This document shows positions 24,072-36,044 of a stretch of DNA of 64,000 bases, piece by piece. A program made the translations under genes and the position numbers. Source of the stretch: Lotus japonicus (Eukaryota > Streptophyta > Magnoliopsida > Fabales > Fabaceae); contig NC_080041.1 of NCBI RefSeq assembly GCF_012489685.1, positions 103,633,760 through 103,697,759 of the forward strand, read 5' to 3'. Under the pieces are notes generated by a model that did not search any database, was not told the DNA's origin, and saw only the letters and a list, made by a program, of their open reading frames with translations. The stretch's first letter is position 1; every line of letters begins with the position of its first letter.

Positions 24072-24146
24072 ATGATGGAGCAGAAACTTAACCATCCAAC
24101 AAAAGTGGAAGGACAAAATTCTGCACCACCAAACAATCAACAATGA
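24072..24146 (+). CDS. Upstream ORF overlapping the TCP start codon
   Basis: A 24-codon frame begins with two adjacent ATGs (24072 and 24075) and ends in TGA at 24144-24146. Its stop overlaps the main TCP ATG (24143-24145) as ATGA. This arrangement could limit translation of the TCP protein or permit termination-reinitiation. Whether the peptide is conserved or made is unknown. Confidence 0.4.
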   Translation: MMEQKLNHPTKVEGQNSAPPNNQQ

Positions 24147-25273
24147 GAGACACACAAGATGATTATAAGATCCCAAAAGAAGCAGATAATATTCCACTGA
24201 AACTGGAGGGTCATTCAAGTGATGATCATGAAAAACCAAAGCCTCCATCAGCATCAACATCACCAGCACAATGGTCAAGGCTTAAGGATCCAAGGATTGT
24301 TAGAGTTTCCAGAGCCTTTGGAGGAAAAGACAGGCACAGCAAGGTTTGCACAATAAGAGGGTTAAGAGACAGGCGGGTGAGGCTATCAGTGCCAACAGCT
24401 ATTCAATTATATGACCTTCAAGACAGGCTAGGGCTCAACCAACCAAGCAAGGTTGTTGATTGGTTGCTCAATGTAGCTAAGCATGAAATTGATGAACTCC
24501 CACCACTCCCAAATTTTCCACAACCAGGCAACTTCACTTTTAGTGGCTATCCATCTTCTCTTATTACTCCTCATCATCATGAAGCTAACACCGCATCTCA
24601 GAGTAATGAACAACTACAGTTTCATGAACGGGAAGGAACATCTGTCAGAGGCCAAAAAATGAGTAAGGAACAACTTTTCAACATCAATAGAAGTGGGAAT
24701 GTTGACCAGTGGGAAGGTTCAAGCCAAAATTCTATGTGGAAATTGAAGGCTAAAGAAGTTTCAGAAGAATTGGTCACTGATAAAGAAAATTGGATGAATA
24801 AGCAAGGAAGCAACAACAATGAAGGTGGTAGTGCACATGTTTTACCAAATAATTTACAAAGAGCCAATCATTATCCTTCATTCCTTGGCTTGTTGAATAA
24901 TATGCCACTTGGCTATGCCTATAACCAATGGGAGAATTCAGGTGGTGTTAATTCTCAACTGGGAGGAAACCATGGATTTTCAAACCAAACAAACATTAGT
25001 GTTGTGCCTTTCCCATCAACATTGGCTTTGTCAACTGGGAATTCTCAAATTTCACAGTCCTATATTCCTTCACATGTTACAGCAATGGATGTGGATCAAA
25101 GGCAAATCAACCACTATCAGATGTTAAGTTTGAGTTCTCAAAATCTGTTAGTGAATAATTCTCTCAATCCATCTTTCAGCTTGGCTATGATGACTCCTAG
25201 GCTTCTCCATTCTCCCAACAGCAATGAAAACCCATCATCATCACATAGAGACCAAGATTTCACTTCCAAGTAA
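24143..25273 (+). CDS. TCP transcription factor, CIN class (TCP5/13/17-like)
   Basis: The 376-codon single-exon frame carries a TCP basic helix-loop-helix domain at about residues 46-115. The basic part is [20 protein letters not shown], then [16 protein letters not shown] and the helix-loop-helix through [12 protein letters not shown]. The short basic region and lack of a class I deletion make it class II. The exact wording fits the CIN subgroup with TCP5, TCP13 and TCP17. No miR319 target site (RGPLQS in the protein) is present, as expected for this subgroup. The remaining two thirds are Ser/Asn/Gln-rich and low in structure. Such proteins act in the nucleus on GGNCCC-type sites and control leaf cell differentiation and margin growth. 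The ATG is immediately preceded by an overlapping uORF, and a probable 5'-UTR intron ends at 24011. No neighbouring gene is functionally linked. Confidence 0.93.
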   Translation: MRDTQDDYKIPKEADNIPLKLEGHSSDDHEKPKPPSASTSPAQWSRLKDPRIVRVSRAFGGKDRHSKVCTIRGLRDRRVRLSVPTAIQLYDLQDRLGLNQPSKVVDWLLNVAKHEIDELPPLPNFPQPGNFTFSGYPSSLITPHHHEANTASQSNEQLQFHEREGTSVRGQKMSKEQLFNINRSGNVDQWEGSSQNSMWKLKAKEVSEELVTDKENWMNKQGSNNNEGGSAHVLPNNLQRANHYPSFLGLLNNMPLGYAYNQWENSGGVNSQLGGNHGFSNQTNISVVPFPSTLALSTGNSQISQSYIPSHVTAMDVDQRQINHYQMLSLSSQNLLVNNSLNPSFSLAMMTPRLLHSPNSNENPSSSHRDQDFTSK

Positions 25274-25858
25274 CAAAGGTTATCTAAATTCTAGCTCTTC
25301 TAGATGAGAACGTTTTTCCTTGATTTAGTTACTAGATAATCCACTTTATGGCGGGATTTGAATAAATATTTTGTTTGAGAATGCATATGTTTTGATTTAG
25401 CTACTGTTTTCTCTTGCTATTATAGGTTGCCCTTGAATTTCCCTTTAGTTTGAATACATATTCCATATGCAGTGAATGGCTTTCTAATCGTAGGAAGATT
25501 CTGCTCTCCTATATGTAATAACTTCGACATATGTAGATCTGTTTACTCTCATGCAATGAAATTTTTTCAATCAGTTTAGGGCTGTGTTGATCTTCTTTGA
25601 ATCAAGAAAAATATGATTCACGAGTTAAAATGACGTCTCTAGAAATTAATTGCATCTTTAGAAATTAATTTTAGTATAGAATGAGCATAATGTAAATAAC
25701 ATATACTAAAGGTTAGTAGTAAAAATATGGTTTTTACCATAAAATTATCCTTAATTTAAAAGGCGCCTATTTAGAGAGATAAGAACATAAAAGAGAGAAA
25801 TAAGAGATATAATTGATAAGAAGAGATAAAAGCAAAATTGAGAAATAAGAAGAGATAT
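25274..25858. other. TCP 3' flank and a dispersed repeat
   Basis: Probable 3' UTR of the TCP gene, followed by a copy of the repeat (about 25600-25740) that at 19360-21830 is interrupted by a LINE. Position 25692-25730 is the uninterrupted version of that insertion site. Confidence 0.5.
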
Positions 25859-26043
25859 TGTTGGGAAGAATTACGGCGAGGACCCATTGGGCAAGGCCAA
25901 GGGAAAACACTAAGGAGATATTGGACACCACATCTTAACCCAAAATCTTAAGACATTAGGTTTATGGTTCATCTCCTTATAAACTCTCCCTCTTGCCCTA
26001 ATTTCTCCAATGTGGGACTCGACTCTAACACTTGATTCCGAGC
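25859..26043. mobile_element. TRIM-like solo LTR (tentative)
   Basis: A 185-bp segment starts TGTTGGGAAG and contains ACACCACATCTTAACCCAAAA and CCAATGTGGGACT, words shared with the LTRs of the 8806-9385 TRIM. GATAT flanks both sides (25854-25858, 26044-26048). The 3' end is not a canonical CA, so the boundary is uncertain. Confidence 0.45.
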
Positions 26044-26048
26044 GATAT

Positions 26049-27049
26049 AATAAGAAAACTTAATGGAAAGGAGAAAGACAAATGAGGCGTAAATAAATCA
26101 AAACTGCTTTAATCAAGTGCTTTCTGCTTTGTGTGACGTACTATTGTTTCATTCTTCAATCTTTGTTTGTATGAAATACAGCAAAAAGAAAAGACCTATC
26201 TAGTTTCTTCCTCATGCATGCGCATCAACCATGGATTGGTCTTTCATCAAAACCGTGAAACTGTCACTGTCCTTCTCAGTCACTAAAAGGTACATGAAAA
26301 TAACAGATCTTAAACTGTTGTCGAAAGCAACAAAATTCAAGCCCAGAGATTGGTTAGTGTTAGCTAGGGAACATTTTGACATTAATCATAACTGTATAGT
26401 AGTACTACAGTACGTTACAGAAAACTGAGCAAGAATGCAGAAGTTCAGAGAGTACTTACACCTTCTGTATACTTTGTCTCGGAATAAAGCTAATTAGGCT
26501 GTGCTAGCTGGTCCTGTTAAAAAATTCAACTGGGAAAGAGGAATTCGATTCAATGAACAATAATTCTGGATATTTCATAATTGGTAATAAAAGTTATTAG
26601 GTCAACATGTAACTTCCCCTCTATATATGATTCATATTAGTGGCTCAATTGATTACCCCCACCAAAAGTTTACACAATGTGTGATTTTGACCCAGTCTTT
26701 TTTCCACTAGTAAATTTGTTTATTTATTTTCATATACAAAAAATCATCAAAACTTCATTTTCTTTTCAAATATGATACAATTTTAAAAGTAAACAAAAAA
26801 TAGTGAAATTTTAATAAATTTTGAAGAAATTTATAAGATAGGGGAAATTTAGATTCTAATTTTTTATTGAAAATTATTTTTTGATTGATGAATTTTGATG
26901 TAAATTAATAGCTTTCGCGTCTAATATAAATTACTATATCTATTTATATTATATTGTTTTGAGATGTTGAATCTTACATTGCCATATCATCTTTCTCACC
27001 ACAATAGCAAAAGTCTCCACATGAACTTTTGACATGACGTGTCATATTC
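26049..27049. other. Intergenic sequence, nothing recognised
   Basis: AT-rich. A 65-codon frame at 26231-26428 has no recognisable family features and is not called as a gene. Confidence 0.45.
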
Positions 27050-27052
27050 TTA

Positions 27053-27406
27053 GAGCATCTATAACTATCATACTCACTAAAATATCTATACATCATTTTT
27101 TCAATTTCCCATAATGCCACATCATCTACCCCATTTTACTAACTTTTTACTCCAACCCAACAACTCTTAAAAATTTCTATAGTGGATCACACCATCAACA
27201 TCACATTTGTATATTTTATTATTTATCTACATTTTAATTAATTGTAAGTGCTTGTAATAAATACAAGCTCACATTTCAAGTCTAGTGTGGAGTATTTATT
27301 CCCACATACTCATCTTTGCCATGTTGGAATTAAATATGTACTCCAATGGTTATAGATACTCATATGAGTATGTATTTAACATTAGATATTTCCATTGGAG
27401 ATGCTC
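27053..27406. mobile_element. Tourist-like (PIF/Harbinger) MITE
   Basis: The 354-bp element starts GAGCATCT and ends with the inverse AGATGCTC, extended by CCAATGG on the inner side of the right end. It is flanked by TTA on both sides (27050-27052, 27407-27409), the PIF/Harbinger target duplication. No coding capacity. Confidence 0.7.
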
Positions 27407-27409
27407 TTA

Positions 27410-28344
27410 TACTATTCTCTACCTTTCAATACAAACACCATTCTTTCGACACCTTTTAATCCAATGTGATATTTATCAAACATTTCTTGCAATAAACGTA
27501 ACACAATGCGTAGGAGAGAGGGATCGGGGAGGAAGTGAGTGAGTGAGTGAGATAGAGCAAGGGACACAAGGAGTGCAAGAAACAATGGGTGGGTGAGGGA
27601 AATAGTGAGAGTGAGTGGGTAAGATGTCAAAGGAACTATCCTTTCACAACACCATTCTACTTCTCACATTTTTCTTACAATTTTGGGGAGATTGGTCTAT
27701 TGAAAATATTCCCGAAATGAGGTAGAGTATGGGAGTGTTCGTTCCTAACAGATAGGAGGGGCATGGAACAAATTTGGCTTTGTCAGATTCTTAGATGTTA
27801 GTGATCTCATATTATTGGAGGAAAGACTTAATCAGATCCTAACACGCAATATGAAAATGCAAGTCAACCTTCCAACGTACAAATAAGCCTAGAGAACGCG
27901 AACAAAACATTAACCGTCACTTGGCTGGGAATGATTAGGAGCATTTGGGTAAGATTCAAGTTGCATATGGAGGTAAGAGGCATTAGGGAGTCATGGATGA
28001 CAGAGGGGAGAAGAAATATTGTTTTCATGCCCTTATGCAAGCAGGCAGAGAACACAAGCTTATAGAGCATAAGGAGAAGGGTGGATAGTATAATACTATA
28101 GTAGCTACGCAAGAAATGTCTTGAGTTACTTCTTGAAGGAAGGTCAGACGATTGATTAACTTGAAGTATGGTGGAGATACTTAAAAATGTAGAGAATTTC
28201 CAATCCTTGCAATAATGCTTTATTTGAAAGGGGGGAACATGGATCTTCTCACATCCCGCCTCACGATGATTTAGAAGATATTTTGAAGGGTTCAAAGGAA
28301 TGGCTAGAGAATATGCTTGAAGTTATGGGGAAGTGTAGAGGAGT
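27410..28344. other. Intergenic sequence, nothing firm
   Basis: Open frames of up to 143 codons on the minus strand (27864-28295) have no family features I know. GTGAGTGAGTGAG simple repeats occur near 27535-27620. Confidence 0.4.
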
Positions 28345-29160
28345 GTGTGGCACTGGGCCAATGAGGTCGGGGAGCGATGAGTGGTGTAATAAAGCACAGA
28401 CAAGGAGCGGCTTCTAATAGGCTTCTAGGCGGAGGGACAAATAAATGAACGTATCTCATACCCGAATAAGAGATATTCTGAGACTGTATAGGTATGAGAC
28501 TATACAGTTGAGGAGGAAACAAAAGATTTGATTGGTACTACTCATGACAACAAGATGCATCATCTTTTCATGAGCCTAATTCATAAAAAACTCCAAGTTT
28601 AAGTGTGTTTTTCTCAGAGAAATATTTGGATAAGTGACATCCTGGGAAGATTTCTGAGGAAACGCGTGAGTGAGAACAAAGCGTGATGGAAAGACTCATG
28701 TTGTTACCGTGATGTCAGTCGTCGAGTCAGAGTATTACAAATGGTATCAGAGCCAACCTCTCCAAGTATGGTGTGGTACGGGAATGAACCAAGCAGAAGC
28801 TGGTGTGCATGTGACACTTGGAGTTGATGAGGGCAGGGACTACGGTCGTCGTTGCAATGAGACATAGACAAGGAGGCCTCATGAAAGACTTCTAGGAGGA
28901 GGGACAAATGAATGGACCGATCTTACACTCGAACAAGAGATACTCTAAGGTTGTATATGTATAAGACTATACAGTTGAGGAAGCATAAAATATATAATTG
29001 GTACTGCTCATGAAAAGAAGTTGTATCTTCTTTTCAGAAGCCCAACTCATAAAAGCTCCAAGGTTAAGTGTGCTTGCCTTGGAGCAGTATTGAGATGAGA
29101 GACTTCTTGGTAAGTTTTCTCAATAAGCACGAGAGTAAGGACAAAGCGTGTTGGATGAGG
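28345..29160 (+). mobile_element. TRIM-like element with initiator-Met PBS
   Basis: Two diverged direct repeats of about 330 bp (roughly 28345-28685 and 28815-29155) share GGAGGGACAAAT, GAGACTATACAGTTGAGGA and AGGACAAAGCGTG-type blocks. Between them, TGGTATCAGAGCC at 28742-28754 is a perfect initiator-Met tRNA primer binding site, giving a plus-strand orientation. The internal part is only about 70-100 bp and carries no gag or pol. Exact ends and target duplication were not fixed. Confidence 0.55.
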
Positions 29161-29164
29161 TTCG

Positions 29165-29726
29165 TTTTCTAATTGATGTATCTTTCAAATGTCGTTTGTC
29201 GATCACATTTGTTCTGGGTCGTATGATCCGACCTCTGTTGCACTCATTCAACTGTCACGGAAACTAGTTTTTTAAATAATATAATAAATAATAAATAAAA
29301 CTATTTACCAAAATAAAATAGTCTAAAAATAATTTATCAACATGAAGTTGTTTTTGCCATGTAGAGAGAGAACTTGTTGGCCCGCAACATTTGCGACAAA
29401 AAATCAAACCCATCACTAAATCCTTGGCCAAAATGTAGAATTAGCGACAAAATTTTACAGTGGAAATTATTCTGCCACATATTTACAAAGAGACAACTTT
29501 AGCGTAAAATTTCCAAATTGTCACTGAATCTGCCTCTATTGGTAACAAATTTTATTATCTCTAAACTACAACTATATATCTGTAATAACTGAGTGCAATG
29601 ATCATTATGAGAAAAATAGGATTCAGGGACGAAACTTATAGCGGAAAATGCTAATAGAACGATTTGGTTTTATGCTTCTTAATTTGTAAATATGTGATTT
29701 GCGAAAGAAAATTTTCCCCTCTAAAA
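29165..29726. other. Intergenic sequence, nothing recognised
   Basis: AT-rich sequence up to the target duplication of the MULE. Confidence 0.5.
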
Positions 29727-30202
29727 TTATGTTTTGGATTAAATACTTTTTTGTCATTGAAATTGTAAAGAGAATCAGACATGGTCATTGTAAAATTTTT
29801 GCATCAAATTGGGTTTCTAAATTTTTTTTTAATCCAATTAAGGACAAAGTGTGTCTGAGGTTGATGTGTCTCATTTTTTATCCCGTCAGCTTATCCACGA
29901 TCACGTGGCTTTTTTAATCTTTTTTAAATCTGAGTAATGTCAGATGTTATAATTAAATGAAAATCAATATTAATCCCTAATTAAATCATCTCAGCCCTAA
30001 TTAACTCATCTCACCCCAATTTTATTTTTCATCCACCTCTTCATCTTCATTTTGTTCATCTTCTTCCACTTCCTCTTATTCCATCAAACCTAGCAGTTCA
30101 AAACCACCACCACCTCCTCTTCTCTCTTCCTCCTCCTCCTCCTCTAACCCACCACCACCCATTATACCATCGACCATAAAGGCACAGCAAAGTTCCCATT
30201 TT

Positions 30203-30625
30203 TTAACCAAAACACCTCCCTCTCACAATCCTACAAATTTGCATAACAGAAAACTCGATCCCACGCACCTCCAGCCAAGCAATTTTAGCTCCAAATAATT
30301 GTTGCTTCTCACGCCCAGAAAAGTAAAGGAAAGAAAAACCGGCCATGGTAAATCTGAGGCAGTGCAGACAGTACCTTGGATTATCAATCCACTCGTAATT
30401 TAAGAACTTGAATTTCCTACGCACCACAGCTGGCCAGCCATGGTTGTTTCTGCACCTGGGAAATCGCGGCCTGAGCTCTTCTTCACCTGTGAGTCCATAC
30501 TCCAGATCCATGTGTTCCTTCATCGGCTTCAGTGACTCTTCTTCCTCAAAAGCAACATCTTGCTCTTCTGGTTTCGGTTCTTCTTCCACGATTTCTTGAA
30601 CCCTTTCCTCAATCACATTGCACAC
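30203..30625 (-). CDS. Hypothetical frame inside the MULE
   Basis: The 140-codon frame has an acidic, Glu-rich N-terminal third. A basic/aromatic stretch RPRFPRCRNNHGWPAVVRRK follows, then a Cys-containing part around NPRYCLHCLRF. I do not recognise a family. The location between MULE inverted repeats and a composition unlike its surroundings make a captured host exon plausible (Pack-MULE). It has no visible promoter of its own and may not be expressed. Confidence 0.3.
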   Translation of the reverse strand: MCNVIEERVQEIVEEEPKPEEQDVAFEEEESLKPMKEHMDLEYGLTGEEELRPRFPRCRNNHGWPAVVRRKFKFLNYEWIDNPRYCLHCLRFTMAGFSFLYFSGREKQQLFGAKIAWLEVRGIEFSVMQICRIVRGRCFG

Positions 30626-30787
30626 CGGAACGACATCGGGTCGTTGTCGTTCTGGTTATGTTCTTCCAAAACCCTAATTTTGTTTATGTCATCTGCGTAT
30701 CCCTTCTTCTTCCCCTTCCCCTTTGAATTCTTTCTCATCTTTATACTCGATTACTGGTCCCTGAGCAATGGAAGAGGAAGCGCACCC

Positions 30788-33700
30788 TGTAACGCCCCAA
30801 ATTCTCAATTGAGGAGTCGCATTAGAAACCTACCAAAGTCTAAGGACTAATTTGAAATCCTAAAGAAAACACGATATTTTTTTTTTTTTTGGAGATAAAC
30901 TAAACATACTCGAAACCATAATATAACCTTAATTAAACAACTCGTTCCCGACATATAATAATAGTGACTTCCAATAACATAAAGCAGGGTTCCAAAATAA
31001 GTATGCACACTTAAATAGTGGCTAAGTCAGGGTTCTCATAAAAGAGTTTTCAGAGGACGAAGAAGACTCAAGGCATAAACTACTATAAGAAAAACAAACA
31101 GCTTCTTCCATCTCTGCTCTGCCGCTTACTGTCCCTCCTCCATCTCGATCATAGCTAAGCATCGTCAGAAGACTCTTCATCGCCTAATAGCGTTAAGCGC
31201 CCAAACAACAAGTAGCAAACAGAAAGGGTTAACTCCATACAACTACCACATATAAAAGAGAAAAACATGCGATTCAAATTTAAGTGCATATCGTGGAACG
31301 TAAACTAGCAACTTATTTCAAGATAGATGACAACATATATCCAACAACATGAAATCAACAATATGGACTTAAATCAGTTATCCACGAAACCACCAATATC
31401 GATCAACCAAATAACGTCTTGCAAGACGGGACAATCACGTGGGACAATACCCACCACACTGCCACTTAATAACATCTCGAAAGATTGGACGATCACGTGG
31501 GACAATCACCACCACACCGCCACTTCAAGTGATCCAAAACATTCTGATAAATAAGTTAACAATATATCTTAAGACAGATATCAACAAAATCAGCAACATA
31601 TAAATGAATCAGATAATAAGAGAATCAACAACATAGAAGTAAAGCAGATATAAACAGAATCACAACATATAATTAAAGCAGATATAAACAGAATCACAAC
31701 ATAGAATTAAAGCAGATATAAGAAGAATCAAATGTTAGTGTCCTATAATGCGACTATATGCTTCTACCAATATGGATCGATCAACAACGTCTCACAAGAC
31801 GGGACGATCACGTGGGACAATCACCACCACACCGCCACTTAACACCACAATGGACGGGACAATCACATGGGACAATATCCACCACATCGCTACTTTATAA
31901 CGCCTCGAAAGATGAGACAATCACCACCACATTGCCACTTCAAGTTCAATCCCTAAATGCCACAGTTAGCCAATCAACATCTCATCAAACTCAGTTCAAT
32001 ATATCAACATAACAACAATCAAGTAATTAACTATAACCAATGGCCGAAACCCTAGAAAACGAAGACACACGTCTCAATCAGTTCACACGGCCGAAGCCTC
32101 TAGAAAAAAATTTCCCAATTCAGTACAACAGTCATAATCAAATGCCAATCAAATTTAAACATATTCATCTCAAACGCATGCAGTGTGAATAAACACGCAA
32201 GACTCAAGGACGTGCTAAAACTGAGTTACCATTACCTTCGTGAGTAGAAGAAGTGCATAGACGTTGCGAACCTAAAACACAGAAATACAGTCTCATCAAC
32301 ACAAGCTCCGCATGAAGCCATCAATCTAAGAACACCAATCGAAACCGAAAAGAAAGCTTTTAAAGCTTCAGAGTTCACATTAAGGCACAAATGGACAACG
32401 GAGACTTCGTTTGCTAAAACGCGCATAACTCGAGCTACAGAACTCGGAATGACACGAAACCAAAGCCAGAATTTCTACAACTGAAAGGGCTACAATAACC
32501 ATAAGGCCATAGCAAAAAAATAGGGCTTCCCGAACTTTTCTTCAATCTAAATTAATTCCTAGGTATTCTTAGGTGATATCTAGGGTAAAACAATGCTCGG
32601 AAAATTTTTAGAAATTGCTATGCTACTAAGTGCTTTTGGGTCCAAACTTTAAGCTCAAAACTCAAAGTTAAAAATTTCTAAAACAAATTTGACAGGGTCG
32701 TAGATCGGGGCGTTTATAGTAAATAATTCTAAAGGCACTAAGCAAGATCAAGACTTTTTGAATCAAAAAGTAAATTCACATAAAAAATGGGTTTCAGGAT
32801 TTAAAACTCAGATCTACAGCGACTCGGTGCAAATCCGAACAAACCGACAACGATTATAGCATGTTGGGTTAGTGGGGAACATAGTTGAAAAGAAAAAATC
32901 AAAGCTATCGGACATTTTTACATTTTGCTCCAAACTTTGAGCACAGAAAGACATGAGAAAACCCAACAGAAAGAAGAAACAGAAGTAAGATCAGGCATCC
33001 TTACCTCTGCACCTACGCGTAGCTTTGAAATCAGGACGATCGGGCAAAGGATGAAAAAGCTATGCTCCACTCTCTCTCTCTAAGCCTCGGCCACTTTGGG
33101 GAAGAAATGAAATATATTTTCTCATTTTTCCCTTTTTTATATGAGAGGGGAAAATCCGAAAAATCGAGATTTCGCGGTTCCGGTCGTTTTGGTACTTTCA
33201 TCTGCTGATAAAAATTGAGTATTCGGCGACAGAATGTCGAAACTCAAATCAATGTTCATTTAATTGAGGAAAACGTCTCAAAGATGGTGTGGGTCGATTT
33301 ACGCCGAAAAACTACTTTTTGCAGTCGACGTCGGATGAAGAAACTTCCTTCTGAAGAAATATCAAAAACGTCGAAAGGAATGAGGTAACATGGATGGAAA
33401 CTTCGTTAAAAGCTCCGAATAGAAAAAACTCTTCATTCGGGGTCTTAATTAAATTCCCCAAGAAGTTAAAGTCTAGCTTCGACGGACTTTCGGGAAGTAG
33501 AACCTAACAAGCGTACAGTCCAGCGTTTCGTATCGGAATACTGATCATGGGAAAATACTCAGAGGTTCTTATTCTCTCTTCAATTCTAAAATTCTCTTAA
33601 ACAGTGCTCTACGAGCGGATATAGCCTTTTTCGGACATTCTTGACCTAAGTCGGGTGCGTATATGGCTCGTGCTATCAATCAAAATGACTATAGTGTCAT

Positions 33701-33843
33701 CCTTAAACATATTGTGAACTTTCGTCTTCATAACACTAGTCAAAACGTCAAACACAAGTCAAGTTCCACTCACGTTTATGCAGAGTCATATGCGTGAGCT
33801 GGAAATTAATCAATTATTTAACTCTAAAATTCTGGGTCTTACA
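30788..33843 (-). mobile_element. Solo LTR A, 3.06 kb (Ty3/gypsy-type)
   Basis: The segment begins TGTAACGCCCCAA and ends GGGTCTTACA, giving TG...CA ends, and is flanked by the 5-bp repeat CACCC (30783-30787, 33844-33848). It is largely the reverse complement of solo LTR B (34999-38240). The TATA-like TATAAAAAAG lies on the minus strand near 33130, which sets the sense as minus. There is no primer site, gag or pol next to it, so recombination between two LTRs probably removed the body. Long LTRs with TGTAA...TTACA ends are usual in the Tekay/Del chromoviruses; that assignment is inference. Confidence 0.8.
31420..31945. repeat. G-box-bearing tandem units in LTR A
   Basis: Units of about 55-60 bp around GGGACAATCACGTGGGACAA occur at about 31427-31530 and 31798-31945. 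Most copies include CACGTG; some are decayed to CACATG. This is the counterpart of the 37374-37540 array in LTR B. Confidence 0.6.
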
Positions 33844-34306
33844 CACCCCAGATCCACGCACCACCACCACCACCCAATATCCACGCACCCAAGATCCACC
33901 AATCGCACCACCACCGCGCACCCTAGATCCACCATCAAGCTAACCCTCTTTCATCTCCTCCGACCGCCGCCACTCCCTCTTCCTCCACCCCAACACCAAC
34001 ACTTTCAACATTTTGATATTTGGGTCCTTCGAGAGTTGATGAATCAGGTGGAAGAGTTTGGATTTATTTTTAATGATGAGTTGGATTAAAAAAATAACAA
34101 TTAAGTATGATATGGAAAATTAAAAAAGCCACGTGGATAAGCTGATGAGATAAAAAATGAGACACATCAGCCTCAGACACACTTTGTCCTTGATTGGATT
34201 AAAATAAAAACTTAGGGACCCAATATGATGCGAAAATTTTACAAGGACCATGTCTGATTCCCTTTACAATTTCAGGGACCAAAATAGTATTTAAGCCTTA
34301 TGTTTT

Positions 34307-34993
34307 TTTATCCCAAATATATTATTCAACAAAAAAATTTGGCTATATTCTGAGCGGATTAAGAAGGTTTCATATTGCTCCTCTTGGATATTACGCAGCT
34401 CGATTGACCCTCGAGGATCTGCGCAAATCCCAAATGAATCTGGCTACAAGTTCTTTATGGTAAATTGCGCGACCTTCTACAACATAGTCAAATGAGGGAC
34501 TTCTCCAGAGCACTTTCGCCCATGATGTCACTCGTAAGATATAGAAAACTAGGGTCAACCCAACTTGACGCGAAGTGGCGACCCTTGAAAGGATCCTACT
34601 AGGCAGAAGTATCCTTCGATGGAGGCATGGAAGAGCGTAATTGGGACCACTGAGAAGAAGCAATACTTGAATGGGATAGATAGGAACAAATACCCCTTGT
34701 GAGAATAATCTCCACGCCAATTTAGAGAATCAACTATATAAGATGATCTAAAGGTAAAGATGACACCTTTTTCCCCAATCACTTTGTCACTACAATGGCC
34801 GAGAGGAAAACTCTCTAACAAATACAACGAGAAGAAGGTCAACCACCGCTAGCTAATAGCTCCCCAATGGATTAGCCTATAAGGCAAAAATACAGTGTTC
34901 CTAACTTTAATTGTGTCATTACAATAAATCATGAACAAGGAAATAGGGAAATTGCAAGAAGTGTGAAGAAATTAACAAAGTCAAAGAGAAATG
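34307..34993. other. Unassigned sequence left of solo LTR B
   Basis: Minus-strand frames (34391-34842, up to 109 codons) have some protein-like composition but no recognised family. With 38246-38900 they form one block that LTR B interrupted. Confidence 0.4.
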
Positions 34994-35907
34994 AATATTG
35001 TAAGACCCAAGTTTTTAGCTTAGAATAAATTAGTGAAATTTCTTATTCACGAATAATTTCGATGTAACGTGAAGTAAGGAAGCTGGATAAACGTTTATTA
35101 AATGGAATAAATGTAAGGAGAAGATATTTCACGAGAAGGTTAAGGACAAGATTTGAATCGACGGAACTTATGACGCAAGTAGTATTCGCTTAAACCTAGG
35201 ACAAGAACCTTAGGAAAAGATTAATTCCAAAGATCTTCCACCCTTGGAACACTATAGGAATAAATTCCAAAAATCTTCAAAGAAATGTTAGAACTTCTCT
35301 TAATCCTTATATAACAAGTGTTTCAAGGTGAAACCCTAGGATCTACGAACGTTCGATTCCAATCATCGAAAGTTTGCCGAAACTAAAACCCTGATAGTTC
35401 AAACCCCTAGAATCAACCGACAATGAAGACTTTTTCTATTCGGAGCTTCAAATGAAGATTCCACACGCATACACCCATTTCTCTTGATGTTTTCAATCTT
35501 TCTTCAGAAGGAAGTTTTCTATTCCGACATTCAATGCAAAAAGTAACTTATCGGGTAAAATAGTTTTACACCGACTTTGTATTAGTCACCTAAAATACAA
35601 GGAAACCTCTTCTTAGTTTTGGAATTATGTCGCCAAAACCTATCTTAGAATTCACGGAGAACAAAGCCGGAAAAATCAGAATCGCGAAACTTTCATTTTC
35701 CCGCGTTTTTCCATCCTCTATAAAACAAGCCTCGAAAACCAAAAATCATACTGTTATTTCTTTGAAGAATTAGAAGATTCAGCGGGGTGAATATCGTGTC
35801 TAAAATACGTTGGAATCAGTAGGAAGAAATCGGGATCGCTCTTATATTTTTATCTTAACTTTATGAGTTAAATCCTCCGATATCTAAACTAATCTGTACC
35901 GGTTTAC

Positions 35908-36044
35908 AAAATATCTATTCATCTTTATCCAATCTTTGATAAATATCTATCCATCTTTATCCAATCTTTGGTAAATATCTATTCATCTTTATCCAATCTT
36001 TGATAAATATCTATTCATCCTTATCCGATCTTTGATAAATATCT
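35908..36044. repeat. 32-bp tandem repeat upstream of the LTR TATA
   Basis: Four units of 32 bp, of the form AAATATCTATTCATC followed by TTTATCCAATCTTTGAT, with a few substitutions. They lie just upstream of the LTR TATA box, in the U3 position. Confidence 0.75.

Larger units (their letters stand above)
29736..34297. mobile_element. Mutator-like element split by a solo LTR (possible Pack-MULE)
   Basis: A perfect 9-bp repeat TTATGTTTT (29727-29735, 34298-34306) flanks the element. Terminal inverted repeats of about 200 bp start GG(A/C)TTAAATACT and include matching blocks such as GACAAAGTGTGTCTGAGG and CAGCTTATCCACG. They are related to the 4240-5500 element. A 3056-bp solo LTR plus 5-bp duplication (30788-33848) interrupts it, so the original length was about 1.5 kb. 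There is no transposase. The interior carries a 140-codon minus-strand frame that may be captured host sequence (next entry). Confidence 0.8.

Noticed and set aside
27864..28295. 143-codon minus-strand frame
   Set aside because: No recognisable motif, no splice or promoter context, and composition like the surrounding intergenic DNA.
35908..36044. Possible centromeric satellite
   Set aside because: Only four 32-bp units, contained within a solo LTR in the U3 position.
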